Shown: positions 1 to 9,711, counted from the first letter of the stretch. The stretch is 49,800 nt of DNA from Candidatus Limimorpha caballi (GCA_018064605.1 JAGHUX010000022.1:1-49800), one strand, 5' to 3'. The notes: a model not told the origin generated them from the letters alone. Program-made: numbers and translations.

Positions 1-274
1 GTTTCAAGTTAAACGTCGCAATTTGCGACCTCGAATTCACGTTCACAAATTGTGACCTTGAACATGAGTTCACAATTTTTGACAACAAGGTTTCGAGCTA
101 ATCCCAAGTCAGCTGAAACATGAAGTCCTCGAGGAATCTTTCGATGTTTCTGCTCACCGCCTGATTCAATACTTTTGTGTCAACGCCATAAAGAATCGCC
201 AAGTCGGAGTCGAGCATAACCTGTTGATTTCTAATTGTCTTGATGAGATTTCTGATTGAGTTGTCGGGGATCAT
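1..274 (-). pseudogene. ORF6N-domain protein, interrupted and open at the window edge
   Basis: Reading the minus strand from an ATG at 274-272 gives about 58 residues of an ORF6N (phage/plasmid regulator) N-terminus, with the recognisable pieces QQVMLDSDLAILYGV, LNQAVSRNIERF and EDFMFQLTWD. An in-frame TAG at 100-98 follows, at a place where the family usually has an acidic residue, so a GAG-to-TAG change is a simple explanation. The frame stays open from there to position 1 and still reads family-like RSQ(F/I)(V/A) segments, so the gene continues outside the window. ORF6N domains are DNA-binding modules of phage antirepressor-type proteins. The start overlaps the end of the RhuM reading frame in another frame, so either the two pieces were joined by deletion or one overprints the other. 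A readthrough or sequencing error at the TAG cannot be excluded. Confidence 0.6.
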
Positions 275-620
275 CAGGGCTTGAGGTGCGTGCTTTTATC
301 ACGTCCTCGGCCCATGTTTTGAACTGATTGATGTTCGAAGATTTCACCCGGTTTCCGACGGAAACTATCATCTCGAGATTGTAAAATTTCGTCAGATAAG
401 TCTTCCCGTCGGCGGCAGTTCGTTCCAAAATGGAACATACTCGACCCTCTTCAAGCTCGCCTGACAACAGCAATTTTTTAAGGTGTTTTGATATTGCTTG
501 ACGATTCACACCAAACAACTCCGCCATCTGCGCTTGCGTGAGCCAGACGTTACCGTCTTCAAAAACGACCTCGATTTTCTTGGAGTCGTTTGTCTGAAAA
601 ATAATTGTCTCCTTCTCCAT
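231..620 (-). pseudogene. RhuM-family protein, N-terminal fragment
   Basis: The 129-residue product matches the first third of RhuM (virulence RhuM family) proteins, which normally exceed 300 residues. It has the N-terminal strand MEKETIIFQT, the helix-turn-helix-like WLTQAQMAELFGVNRQAISK, the TAADGKTYLTKFYNL block and VSVGNRVKS. Similarity stops after FKTWAEDVIK; the last 20 or so residues are unlike RhuM and run into the ORF6N gene in another frame. I infer truncation by recombination with the ORF6N gene. A TACCTTTG -7 element lies 88 nt upstream. RhuM proteins are often encoded on islands; their biochemical role is not established. Confidence 0.65.
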
Positions 621-708
621 AGTGATGTTTTTTAATCATTTACGAAAAAATGGCCACCAAACGACCGCCATGAGGCGTTGTCATTTGATAACCATTTCAT
701 CCGGGCTG

Positions 709-716
709 CAAAGGTA
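709..716 (-). promoter_or_regulatory. Putative -7 element (TACCTTTG) for the RhuM fragment
   Basis: The minus strand reads TACCTTTGCAGCC, a full match to the Bacteroidota -7 consensus TAnnTTTG, 88 nt before the RhuM start. No clear -33 TTG is visible at the expected distance. Confidence 0.5.
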
Positions 717-757
717 ATTATAATTTTCCAGACGGAGATTGGAAATTTTGGAAAAAC

Positions 758-835
758 TTACTTTTTCACAACCTTCTCCTCGAACACCTTGCCGTCGTCG
801 AGCGCGACCTTCATCACGTACATCCCATGCGCAGC
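758..835 (-). pseudogene. Remnant of a type IX secretion C-terminal sorting domain
   Basis: Twenty-five codons ending in TAA read AAHGMYVMKVALDDG followed by KVFEEKVVKK. This is the typical last strand pair of a T9SS type A sorting domain (G-x-Y-x-x-x-V ... K-x-x-V-x-K). Two stop codons sit directly upstream in frame, so only the tail survives. Codon use is GC-rich, unlike the AT-rich lipoprotein gene next to it. It marks where a secreted T9SS cargo gene once stood. Confidence 0.6.
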
Positions 836-870
836 TTATTACATAAACATACTCTTTGACAGAATCGACA

Positions 871-1320
871 TCAAATATAATCCGCAAGATTTGATTCCAA
901 AGTCTCGTCAATGTATCTTGAGTCAATTGAGATTATTGACCTGATTTTTTTGTTGGATGTTTTGATAATCATCGGATTTGCCATGTCAAAACATACATCG
1001 TTCAGAATTCCCAAGGTGTCAAAGCACACGTCACAGTTGATTTTCTTCACGAAAACATCATCTTTGTTAAAGTCTATGACAGTCATGTCATAATTGGGTC
1101 TTTCGTTGACATTTTTTTCAAGCCAGAGCCATGTTTCCTGGATACAACCGTAACAGGAGAACTCTGGGATGACAACAAAGCAGTGTCTTTCGTTTGGGAT
1201 TTCCATGTCGTACTGTTTCAGAACATTGTTGAAACTGTCTGTCTCTTTTGAATAACTCCCGCATCCCGCAAGCAGCAAGACAGATACGATGGCTGCGATA
1301 ATATTTTTTGAATTTCTCAT
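871..1320 (-). CDS. Lipoprotein with a CxxC motif, Trx-like, unknown function
   Basis: 149 residues. The N-terminus is a lipoprotein signal with lipobox LLAGC (Cys20). A hydrophobic strand (CFVVIPEF) leads into Cys56-Tyr-Gly-Cys59 and a helix (TWLWLEKN), the arrangement expected at a thioredoxin-type active site, although no cis-Pro loop is obvious and further cysteines occur near residues 95-112. It begins 2 nt after the stop of the DUF4221-like lipoprotein gene, so the two are surely co-transcribed. A periplasm-facing redox or sensing role is only an inference. Related small CxxC lipoproteins sit beside beta-propeller lipoproteins in other Bacteroidota. Confidence 0.7.
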   Translation of the reverse strand: MRNSKNIIAAIVSVLLLAGCGSYSKETDSFNNVLKQYDMEIPNERHCFVVIPEFSCYGCIQETWLWLEKNVNERPNYDMTVIDFNKDDVFVKKINCDVCFDTLGILNDVCFDMANPMIIKTSNKKIRSIISIDSRYIDETLESNLADYI

Positions 1321-1322
1321 AA

Positions 1323-2402
1323 TCAGAATTTAAAAAGTGTCAGTGTCAGACGTTTATCATTTTTTGAATTTTTCAATATGTAAACACCTTCCTTGCCCGG
1401 CAAAACCAATCTCGAATCATATTCGTCATTCTTAAAACAATATTCTTTTTTCACTGTGAAAGACGAATCCATGACAATTATCGACCACGTCGGATCGTGG
1501 TCTTCAGCATATCTGCCGTTGTTTCCGACTTTCCTGAAATGTTCAGCAACTCGGTAGTAATCATTGGCATAGCTGTCATAAATCAAACCGGAGTATTTGG
1601 GCTGTGACAAGATGTAATTCCTGCAATATCCCATGTCGAAGGCTTTTGTGTCGTCCATCGGGGCGAATCCGTCAATATACTTGCTCTTGCACAGGAAAGA
1701 TTCTTTTTTGATTCCGTTTTCGTAAAAATAGATGCTGTCATCGCGTGCAAATGACATAATGCAGCAATCGTCATCCAAAGGGCAGATCACCGGGAACCAA
1801 TCATAAAAATTGCCGTTGTTTTTTTTGTAAGACTCCGGAAATTCACCAAAGACATGAACGCCGCCGTCATTCAAATCGACACTGCAAACCGGACTGACGC
1901 TTTCATAGTACATTGCGCGTTCATCGGCGTACGCAACGTTATATTCCATTGATGAATTTCCAATAAACACTTGATTTCCAATGCCTTTCAAACCGATTGC
2001 CGGATTCATTGCCGCAACTGCCGGATCCAAGTCAATCTCGTCGCAAGCAAGACCTTTGCGATTTAATAATTGCAATGAATTTGTTTCGTCTGTCAACGGG
2101 AAATATACAATTGTATCTTCGTTTTTTAAAAACATGAAATATCCGTACAATTCATCGCCGAAATCAATCATTTCATTGTCAATGACTCCCGTCGAATCGA
2201 ATTTCACGATGTTGATAATTGAAAGATTGAGCCGCGACTGCAGCACCAAGACGTTTTCATCGCATTCAATCGCATTCGGCACGGCAATGTATGCTTGATT
2301 TTCATTCAGATGTATGTCTTTGACTTTTTCCGGTTCCTCAAATCGGTTTGCGCAAGACAGAAGGAACAATAAAACAGACAAAAAAACGACATTTTTTTTC
2401 AT
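1323..2402 (-). CDS. DUF4221-like lipoprotein, probable beta-propeller
   Basis: 359 residues from the ATG at 2402; an upstream in-frame start would put ten polar residues before the signal, so the shorter form is chosen. The N-terminus MKKNVVFLSVLLFLLSC is a lipoprotein signal (LLSC lipobox). The remainder is rich in short beta-strands with recurring hydrophobic-aromatic repeats and matches the general layout of Bacteroidota DUF4221/6-bladed-propeller lipoproteins (VLVLQSRLNLSIINI, WSIIVMDSSF, GVYILKN). It is the first gene of a two-gene operon with the CxxC lipoprotein. Function unknown; a ligand-binding or sensing role is inference. Confidence 0.65.
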   Translation of the reverse strand: MKKNVVFLSVLLFLLSCANRFEEPEKVKDIHLNENQAYIAVPNAIECDENVLVLQSRLNLSIINIVKFDSTGVIDNEMIDFGDELYGYFMFLKNEDTIVYFPLTDETNSLQLLNRKGLACDEIDLDPAVAAMNPAIGLKGIGNQVFIGNSSMEYNVAYADERAMYYESVSPVCSVDLNDGGVHVFGEFPESYKKNNGNFYDWFPVICPLDDDCCIMSFARDDSIYFYENGIKKESFLCKSKYIDGFAPMDDTKAFDMGYCRNYILSQPKYSGLIYDSYANDYYRVAEHFRKVGNNGRYAEDHDPTWSIIVMDSSFTVKKEYCFKNDEYDSRLVLPGKEGVYILKNSKNDKRLTLTLFKF

Positions 2403-2520
2403 ATTACATGATTTACAGCGTGATAACGACATATTGCAAACTGTATTACTCTGATTTAATTCTGAGCCGAATTAAAAGTAATAAATGCAACTTTCTGATT
2501 AATATTTTCAATTGACGGTA

Positions 2521-2528
2521 CAAAGTTA
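2521..2528 (-). promoter_or_regulatory. Putative promoter (TAACTTTG) for the lipoprotein pair
   Basis: The minus strand reads TAACTTTG with a TTG 22 nt further upstream (2553-2551), a good Bacteroidota -33/-7 pair. The predicted 5' leader is about 110 nt. Confidence 0.45.
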
Positions 2529-2686
2529 CATTTTATATTCTTACTTCTAACAATTTCATGATATTTTTTTGATTTTTCAGGGTGGGGTAATGTGTTAATA
2601 TTCAATATCCTACATAAAAGCTAAGGATTCCTGTGTGGTTGACATTGTAGTTCTTTTGCAACCATCAGAAGTTCCAGTGAAGAAAA
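2529..2686. other. AT-rich intergenic DNA, nothing recognised
   Basis: This is the middle of the 367-bp space between the lipoprotein operon and rlmH. Apart from the promoter at 2521 and the tandem repeat that starts at 2687, I see no ORF, RNA gene or strong hairpin in it. Confidence 0.5.
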
Positions 2687-2743
2687 ATTCGTGTAATTCG
2701 TGTTATTCGTGTAATTCGTGGTGATTGATTCGTGTAATTCGTG
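2687..2743. repeat. Three exact copies of a 16-bp direct repeat
   Basis: ATTCGTGTAATTCGTG occurs at 2687-2702, 2705-2720 and 2728-2743. The same ATTCGTG/CACGAAT word makes up the large hairpin at 39232-39304, so this belongs to an interspersed repeat family of this genome. Confidence 0.8.
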
Positions 2744-2756
2744 GTGGTAATTTTAC

Positions 2757-2764
2757 TATTTTTG
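2757..2764 (+). promoter_or_regulatory. -7 element (TATTTTTG) abutting the rlmH start
   Basis: TATTTTTG ends only 5 nt before the rlmH ATG. If used, transcription would start at or next to the start codon, giving a leaderless or near-leaderless mRNA. Confidence 0.5.
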
Positions 2765-2769
2765 CAGCC

Positions 2770-3243
2770 ATGAAAATAACGCTTTTGGTAATTGGCAAGA
2801 CCGACGAGCCGTATCTTGAGACCGGCATCGCGAAGTACGTAGGGCGCTTGGAACATTATGTGCCTTTCGAGTTGAAAATCATTCCCGACATCAAGAACCG
2901 CAAGACGCTGTCGGAGGCGCAGCAGAAAAAGTCGGAGGGCGAACTGCTTCTCTCGCAGTTTCAGCCCGGCGACTTTATCGTCCTTCTTGATGAAAACGGC
3001 AAGACGTTCTCTTCGCGCGGCTTTTCAAAATGGGTTGAGAGTCAGATGAACACCGGCTGCAAGCGTCTGGTTTTCGTCATCGGCGGACCGTATGGCTTCT
3101 CGCAGGAGGTCTATGGGAAAGCCAACTCGAAGATAAGCCTCTCGGAGATGACGTTCTCGCATCAGATGGTGCGCCTGGTCTTCGTCGAGCAGCTCTACCG
3201 CGCCTTCACGATACTGAAAGGCGAGGCGTACCACCATGATTAG
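2770..3243 (+). CDS. rlmH: 23S rRNA (pseudouridine1915-N3)-methyltransferase RlmH
   Basis: 157 residues, the normal length. RlmH is a SPOUT-class methyltransferase that uses SAM to methylate pseudouridine 1915 in helix 69 of 23S rRNA on assembled 70S ribosomes. Visible hallmarks are the N-terminal MKITLLVIGK strand, the SAM-knot glycine loop GGPYG (105-109), SLSEMTFSHQMVR (123-135) and the terminal YRAFTILKGEAYHHD; the family usually has Pro where this protein has Ala in the last motif. An upstream in-frame ATG at 2725 is rejected because it lies inside the repeat and before the promoter element. The gene converges on atpC across a long hairpin. Confidence 0.95.
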   Translation: MKITLLVIGKTDEPYLETGIAKYVGRLEHYVPFELKIIPDIKNRKTLSEAQQKKSEGELLLSQFQPGDFIVLLDENGKTFSSRGFSKWVESQMNTGCKRLVFVIGGPYGFSQEVYGKANSKISLSEMTFSHQMVRLVFVEQLYRAFTILKGEAYHHD

Positions 3244-3247
3244 GTTG

Positions 3248-3310
3248 AAAGGTTGAAAGGTGAAAGGTTGAAAGGTTCTAAAACCCTTTCACCTTTCAAC
3301 CTTTTTCCTT
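3248..3310. terminator. Long hairpin between rlmH and atpC, likely bidirectional terminator
   Basis: A perfect 20-bp inverted repeat (3248-3267 with 3285-3304) is followed by a T-rich run on the plus strand. Each arm is itself built from the word AAAGGTTG/AAAGGTG, so the hairpin grew from a tandem repeat. It lies between two convergent genes. Confidence 0.7.
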
Positions 3311-3320
3311 TTTCCTAAGT

Positions 3321-3557
3321 TCAGTCCGCTAAAACCAATATCTTGTTATCAAGCACTTCCACGACGCCGCCTCTGATGTCGAAGTATTCGAATTTCCCGT
3401 CGGGGTTCTGCACTTTGACTTTCCCGTTGCCGAGGGCTGCTATCATCGGGGCGTGGTTGTTCAGGATCTCGAACAGGCCGTCGCTGCCCGGCAGCTGCAC
3501 GAGTGCCGTCTCGCCGTCGTAGATGTGTCTTTCGGGAGTTATGATTTCCAGTCTCAT
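3321..3557 (-). CDS. atpC: F1Fo ATP synthase epsilon subunit, short form
   Basis: 78 residues: only the N-terminal beta-sandwich domain (LEIITPERHIYDGE, LPGSDGLFEILNNHAPMIA) is present. The C-terminal helical hairpin that inhibits ATPase activity in other bacteria is absent, as is usual in Bacteroidota. Epsilon binds gamma in the central stalk of the cytoplasmic F1 part. It follows atpD by 15 nt, and the two form one unit. No other atp genes are nearby. Confidence 0.93.
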   Translation of the reverse strand: MRLEIITPERHIYDGETALVQLPGSDGLFEILNNHAPMIAALGNGKVKVQNPDGKFEYFDIRGGVVEVLDNKILVLAD

Positions 3558-3572
3558 GGCATCACTCCTTCC

Positions 3573-5164
<1,592 letters not shown>

Positions 5165-5236
5165 AGGAACTATCATACCTTAAACACCTAACTACCTAAT
5201 CACCTATATACCTAAAAACCTTAATCACCTGATTAC

Positions 5237-5800
5237 CTATTTAACTTTAATTATATCTTCAAAATTTTTGATAAACTTCCATTGAAAAATCAACAAATAC
5301 AAAATCCCGATGGTGATGGCGCTGTCGGCGACATTGAAGACGGGGCTGAAGAAGACCTCTCCGCCGAGGAACGGCACCCAGTCGGGGAACTCGAACAGCG
5401 GGAAATACAGCATGTCAACGACCCGGCCTTGCAGGAAGCCCGCGTAGCCGAAGATAAGGCCGTAGAACCAGCAGTCGATGATGTTTCCGATGGCGCCCGC
5501 CGTGATGAGCGAGATGCCGAACACCGGACCGAACTTCACCTTGTTTCTGACCATGCGGCTGATGAGCCAGAACAGCAACGCCACCGCCGCGACCCTGAAC
5601 AGGCTGAGGAAAATCTTACCCCACACGGCCCCTGAAATCTCCCAGCCGAACGCCATGCCGTTGTTCTCGATGAACAAGATGTAAAACCACTTCCCGAATA
5701 CGGGGATAGCTTCGCCGATTGCCATCGTCGTCTTCACCAGAATCTTCGAGACTTGGTCGAGCAACAACACTAAGAATATGACAATCAGCGGTTTCTTCAT
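5237..5800 (-). CDS. lspA: Lipoprotein signal peptidase (signal peptidase II)
   Basis: 187 residues from the ATG at 5800. A longer frame exists, but its first 33 residues lie in another frame of the DksA-like gene and are not membrane-like. LspA is an inner-membrane aspartyl protease that removes signal peptides from prolipoproteins. Seen are the first membrane helix with LDQVSK, the motif NNGMAFG, NIIDCWFYG with the first catalytic Asp, GRVVDMLYFPLF and FNVADSAITIG with the second catalytic Asp. The protein carries a Bacteroidota-type insertion between the last two motifs (WVPFLGGEVFFSPV). The start overlaps the dksA-like stop as ATGA, indicating coupled translation. The many lipoproteins in this window are its substrates. 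Confidence 0.95.
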   Translation of the reverse strand: MKKPLIVIFLVLLLDQVSKILVKTTMAIGEAIPVFGKWFYILFIENNGMAFGWEISGAVWGKIFLSLFRVAAVALLFWLISRMVRNKVKFGPVFGISLITAGAIGNIIDCWFYGLIFGYAGFLQGRVVDMLYFPLFEFPDWVPFLGGEVFFSPVFNVADSAITIGILYLLIFQWKFIKNFEDIIKVK

Positions 5801-6198
5801 CTCTTCTTGTTTTGGTTCATCTTCGCCTCTACGCTGAGCGTGGCGTGCGGCACGGCACGCAGACGTTCCTTCGGTATCAGCTTGCCCGTGACACGGCACA
5901 CCCCGTATGTCTTGTTCTCAATGCGTATGAGCGCGTTCTCGAGGTTCTGTATGTATTTCTGCTGCCGCACGGCCAACGCGCTGTTCTCCTCCTTCGACAG
6001 GACAGCAGAACCTTCCTCAAGAATCTTGAACGTGGGCGCTGTGTCATCGGTGTTCATGTCACCACCGGTCACGTTTTCTTTCAACAACTCAAGGTCTTTC
6101 CTGGCCGTCGCCAAACGGTCAAGAATCAACGCCTTGAACTCGGCCAGCTCTTCATCAGAATATCTGAGCCTTTCCTGGGAATTAGATGAACCTTCCAT
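5797..6198 (-). CDS. TraR/DksA-family protein with a one-cysteine zinc-finger remnant
   Basis: 133 residues. An N-terminal helical hairpin (roughly 15-100) is followed by YGVCRVTGKLIPKERL and VPHAT, the C-terminal signature of the DksA/TraR family. DksA binds RNA polymerase through its secondary channel and works with ppGpp. Only one of the four zinc-binding cysteines is retained (Cys in GVCRVTG), which is typical of Bacteroidota members. The gene lies between ileS and lspA with an 11-nt gap on one side and a 4-nt overlap on the other, so all three form an operon. Whether it acts as a true DksA is not shown by the sequence. Confidence 0.9.
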   Translation of the reverse strand: MEGSSNSQERLRYSDEELAEFKALILDRLATARKDLELLKENVTGGDMNTDDTAPTFKILEEGSAVLSKEENSALAVRQQKYIQNLENALIRIENKTYGVCRVTGKLIPKERLRAVPHATLSVEAKMNQNKKR

Positions 6199-6209
6199 AT
6201 CTTTTGAAT

Positions 6210-9200
6210 TTATATTTTCCTGATGGAAATCTTCGCCGTCACCTTGTCGGCAAGCTCCTGTGCCTCGCCGTCGCCGTCAATCTTTTCGACGAAATCCAGC
6301 GTGGCCAAGGTCTCCGAGCAGATGTATCCGCCGAATCTCTCAACAGGTTTTGTTATGTCTTTGTTCTTCTCTATCGTGAGAATGATCTTGTCGGTGACCT
6401 CAAGGCCGCTCTCCTTCCTCATGTTCTGGATGCGGTTGATGATCTCACGTGCGAGGCCTTCTTCGAGAAGCTCCTGCGTGATGTTGATGTCCAAGGCCAC
6501 CGTCATGCCGTCCTGCGTCGTCACCGTCCAGCCTGGGATGTCCTCCGTCGAGATGAGCGCGTCTTCAAGAACCAGCTTTACCTCCTGCCCGTCGATGTCC
6601 AACGTCGCGCCGTCGTTCCTCTCAAACGCCCTGATGTCTTCCTGGCTCATCGAGTTGAAATACTGCGTCAGGCTCTTCATCATCTTGGCGTAACGTTTCA
6701 GTGACGCGAAGTTCGGTCTCACCTTCTTCACCAAGATGTTCAGCTCGCCAGTGAGATACTCGACGTTCTTCACGTTGACTTCCGAGAGGATGAGGTGTTC
6801 GACTTTCTGGAGCTGTTCCCTCTGTTCGTCGGACATGACCGGAATCATGATTCTTGACAATGGCTGGCGGACGCGGATGTTGGCTTTCTTCCTGAGTGAC
6901 AGCACCATGGAGGCGACGAGCTGCGCCATCTCCATGCGCTCCTCAAGTTTCTTGTCGATATGTTTCTCATTGACTGTCGGGAACGTGGTGAGGTGGACAG
7001 ACTCCGCGCTGCTGCGGCGTGTCACGTTGTTCAGGTCGCGGTAGAGCTGTTCGGCGAAGAACGGCGCGATGGGCGAGATGAGGCGTGCCAGTGTCTCAAG
7101 GCAGGTGTAGAGTGTCTGATACGCCGATGTCTTGTCGTCCGAGCCGTTGCTCTTCCAGAAACGGCGGCGTGACAGACGCACGTACCAGTTGCTTAGGTGT
7201 GCATCGACGAAGTTGCCGATGGCGCGGCCGGCCTTCGTCGGCTCGTAGTTCGCCAGGTCGTTATCGACTTCCGCGACGAGTGAGTTGAGCTCCGACAGTA
7301 TCCATCTGTCGATCTCCGGACGCTGCTCGAACGGGATGTCGGCCTCCTTGTACTCGAAGCCGTCGATGTTCGCGTAAAGCGCAAAGAACGCGTACGTATT
7401 ATATAATGTGCCGAAGAACTTGCGGCGGACGTCGTCAACGCCTTCCTCGTCAAACTTCAGGTTGTCCCAGGGCTGCGAGTTGGTGATCATGTACCAGCGC
7501 ACTGCGTCGGCACCGTATTTTTCGATGGCCCCGAACGGGTCAACGGCGTTGCCGAGACGTTTCGACATCTTGTTGCCGTTCTTGTCCAAGACCAGGCCGT
7601 TGGAAATCACGTTCTTGTATGCCACGCTGTCGAACACCATAGTAGCGATGGCGTGCAGGGTGAAGAACCAGCCGCGTGTCTGGTCAACGCCCTCGGCGAT
7701 GAAGTCGGCCGGGAATGTCTTGTCGTTGAGCTGCCCTTCCTCGCCCATGTAATGGATCTGGGCGTAAGGCATCGCGCCCGAGTCGAACCACACGTCGATG
7801 AGGTCAGGCTCGCGGAACATCTTCATGCCCGATGCCGAGACCAGTACGACATTGTCGATATATGGCCTGTGAAGGTCGAACTTGGTGTAATCTTCTGACT
7901 TATATGGGTTTTCCGTCATGAAGCCGGCTGCTATCGACTTGTCGATCTCGTTGCGGAGCTGTTCAACGCTGCCGATGCATATCTCTTCGTTGCCGTCTTC
8001 TGTCCTCCAGATCGGGAGCGGCGTGCCCCAGTAACGCGAGCGCGAGAGGTTCCAGTCAACGAGGTTCTCGAGCCAGTTGCCGAAACGACCGCTGCCTGTG
8101 GCCTCCGGCTTCCAGTTGATGGTCTTGTTGAGTTCTATCATCCTGTCTTTCAACGCCGTAGTCTTGATGAACCAGCTGTCCAACGGATAATAGAGAACCG
8201 GTTTGTCGGTGCGCCAGCAGTGCGGGTAGTCGTGTTCGTGCTTCTCGCTCTTGAACAGTTTGCCTTCCTCCTTGAGCATGATGACTATCTCGACATCGAG
8301 CGACATGTCTTTCTCCGTCTTGGTGGCGTCGTATGCGTTCTTGACGAATTTCCCTGCGTATTTCGAATATGCTTCTGTGTCGATATGTGTCTTGACCCAT
8401 TCCTGGTCGAGGTCTTCGAGGTTGTAGAACTTGCCGGTCTTGTCAACCATCGGGGCGATTTTGCCGTCTTTGTCGATGAGTTGGAGCGGCGGGATGTTGC
8501 TGAGCAGGGCCACGCGTTTGTCGTCGGCGCCGAAGGTTGGAGCAATATGTACGATGCCGGTGCCGTCTTCCGTCGTGACGTAGTCGCCCGGGATGACGCG
8601 GAAGGCATCGCCGTCGGGCTTCACCCACGGGATGAGCTGTTCGTAGTCGAGTCCCACGAGGTCTTTGCCCTTGCATGTCCCGATGACTTCGTAAGGCAGT
8701 TTCTTGTCGCCGGCCTTGTAGTCCTCGAATGCCGGTTTCTCTTCTTCCGACGGGAAGAACGACGACATAAGAGGTTTGCCGAGAATGATGTAGGCGATGT
8801 CGCCTTTGACGGGGTTCACTGTCTTGACGAGGTTGTATTCGATGTTCGGGCCGACGCAGAGTGCCGTGTTTGAAGGCAGTGTCCATGGTGTCGTTGTCCA
8901 TGCCACTATCTGCACGTCGCCGAATTTCACGTCGGTGTCGAAAGGAAGTCTCTTGAGTTGGCGTTGGTTTTCCTTGAGGCGGAACATCGCCACGCAGGTG
9001 AGGTCTTTCACTTTGCGGTAGCAGCCCGGCATGTTGAGTTCGTGCGAGCTGAGGCCTGTTCCGGCGGCTGGCGAGTAAGGCTGGATGGTGTATCCTTTGT
9101 AAAGGAGGCCTTTCTTGTAAAGCTCGTTGAGCAGATACCAGAGTGTCTCGATGTATTCGTTTTTGAAGGTGATATACGGGTCGTTGAGGTCAACCCAGTA

Positions 9201-9623
9201 GCCCATCTGACGTGTGAGGTCGTCCCATCTGTCCTTGTATTTCATCACTTCCTCGCGGCAGGCGCGGTTGTAGTCATCGACGCTGATTTTCTTGCCGATG
9301 TCCTCCTTGGTGATGCCGAGTTTCTTCTCCACGCCGAGCTCCACGGGGAGTCCGTGGGTGTCCCAGCCCGCCTTGCGCGACACGTATTTGCCTTTCAGTG
9401 TCTGGTAGCGGCAGAATGTGTCTTTTATCGTCCTTGCCATGACATGGTGGATGCCCGGCATTCCGTTGGCCGACGGCGGACCCTCGAAAAACACGTAGGC
9501 CGTGCCGTTCTTGGTGCTCTCCAGACTCTTGTCAAAAATATTGTTTTCTCTCCAAAAATCACGAACCTCATTCGCTATATTGGTGAGATTCAATGTCTTA
9601 TATTCGCGGTAAGCGTTTTTCAT
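6210..9623 (-). CDS. ileS: Isoleucyl-tRNA synthetase
   Basis: 1137 residues from the ATG at 9623; a TTG two codons earlier is a less likely start. It charges tRNA-Ile with isoleucine in the cytoplasm and edits mischarged valine. Class I features: VFFEGPPSANGMPGIHH with HHVMART in the place of HIGH (about residues 59-65), KAGWDTHGLPVE, the editing domain containing WTTTPWTLPSNTAL, DWNLSRSRYWGTPLPIW, and the signature NKMSKRLGN. The anticodon-binding and C-terminal regions follow. It is the first gene of ileS-dksA-like-lspA and is divergent from the ROK gene. A TATCTTTG -7 element lies 39 nt upstream. Confidence 0.97.
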   Translation of the reverse strand: MKNAYREYKTLNLTNIANEVRDFWRENNIFDKSLESTKNGTAYVFFEGPPSANGMPGIHHVMARTIKDTFCRYQTLKGKYVSRKAGWDTHGLPVELGVEKKLGITKEDIGKKISVDDYNRACREEVMKYKDRWDDLTRQMGYWVDLNDPYITFKNEYIETLWYLLNELYKKGLLYKGYTIQPYSPAAGTGLSSHELNMPGCYRKVKDLTCVAMFRLKENQRQLKRLPFDTDVKFGDVQIVAWTTTPWTLPSNTALCVGPNIEYNLVKTVNPVKGDIAYIILGKPLMSSFFPSEEEKPAFEDYKAGDKKLPYEVIGTCKGKDLVGLDYEQLIPWVKPDGDAFRVIPGDYVTTEDGTGIVHIAPTFGADDKRVALLSNIPPLQLIDKDGKIAPMVDKTGKFYNLEDLDQEWVKTHIDTEAYSKYAGKFVKNAYDATKTEKDMSLDVEIVIMLKEEGKLFKSEKHEHDYPHCWRTDKPVLYYPLDSWFIKTTALKDRMIELNKTINWKPEATGSGRFGNWLENLVDWNLSRSRYWGTPLPIWRTEDGNEEICIGSVEQLRNEIDKSIAAGFMTENPYKSEDYTKFDLHRPYIDNVVLVSASGMKMFREPDLIDVWFDSGAMPYAQIHYMGEEGQLNDKTFPADFIAEGVDQTRGWFFTLHAIATMVFDSVAYKNVISNGLVLDKNGNKMSKRLGNAVDPFGAIEKYGADAVRWYMITNSQPWDNLKFDEEGVDDVRRKFFGTLYNTYAFFALYANIDGFEYKEADIPFEQRPEIDRWILSELNSLVAEVDNDLANYEPTKAGRAIGNFVDAHLSNWYVRLSRRRFWKSNGSDDKTSAYQTLYTCLETLARLISPIAPFFAEQLYRDLNNVTRRSSAESVHLTTFPTVNEKHIDKKLEERMEMAQLVASMVLSLRKKANIRVRQPLSRIMIPVMSDEQREQLQKVEHLILSEVNVKNVEYLTGELNILVKKVRPNFASLKRYAKMMKSLTQYFNSMSQEDIRAFERNDGATLDIDGQEVKLVLEDALISTEDIPGWTVTTQDGMTVALDINITQELLEEGLAREIINRIQNMRKESGLEVTDKIILTIEKNKDITKPVERFGGYICSETLATLDFVEKIDGDGEAQELADKVTAKISIRKI

Positions 9624-9662
9624 ATTCAAAAAAAACTTTTTAATCCATCATAAATGAAGTTG

Positions 9663-9670
9663 CAAAGATA
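9663..9670 (-). promoter_or_regulatory. -7 element (TATCTTTG) for ileS
   Basis: The minus strand reads TATCTTTGCA, 39 nt before the ileS ATG, in a 118-bp divergent promoter region. Confidence 0.55.
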
Positions 9671-9711
9671 TAAAAAATTATGCTTTTTGATTTGGAAATT
9701 CTTATTTTTTT

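Noticed and set aside
1..90. Possible CRISPR-like or operator array of TCACAATTTGTGAAC words
   Set aside because: Spacing and sequence are irregular, and the segment reads as an open ORF6N frame, so coding repetition explains it better.
681..926. 81-residue minus-strand frame over the T9SS remnant
   Set aside because: It is a shadow frame overlapping the end of the CxxC lipoprotein gene; the family-like signal is in a different frame (758-835).
6210..9623. Unusual HHVM in place of HIGH in IleS as a possible inactivating change
   Set aside because: This variant is usual in Bacteroidota IleS, and KMSKR and the editing motifs are intact.
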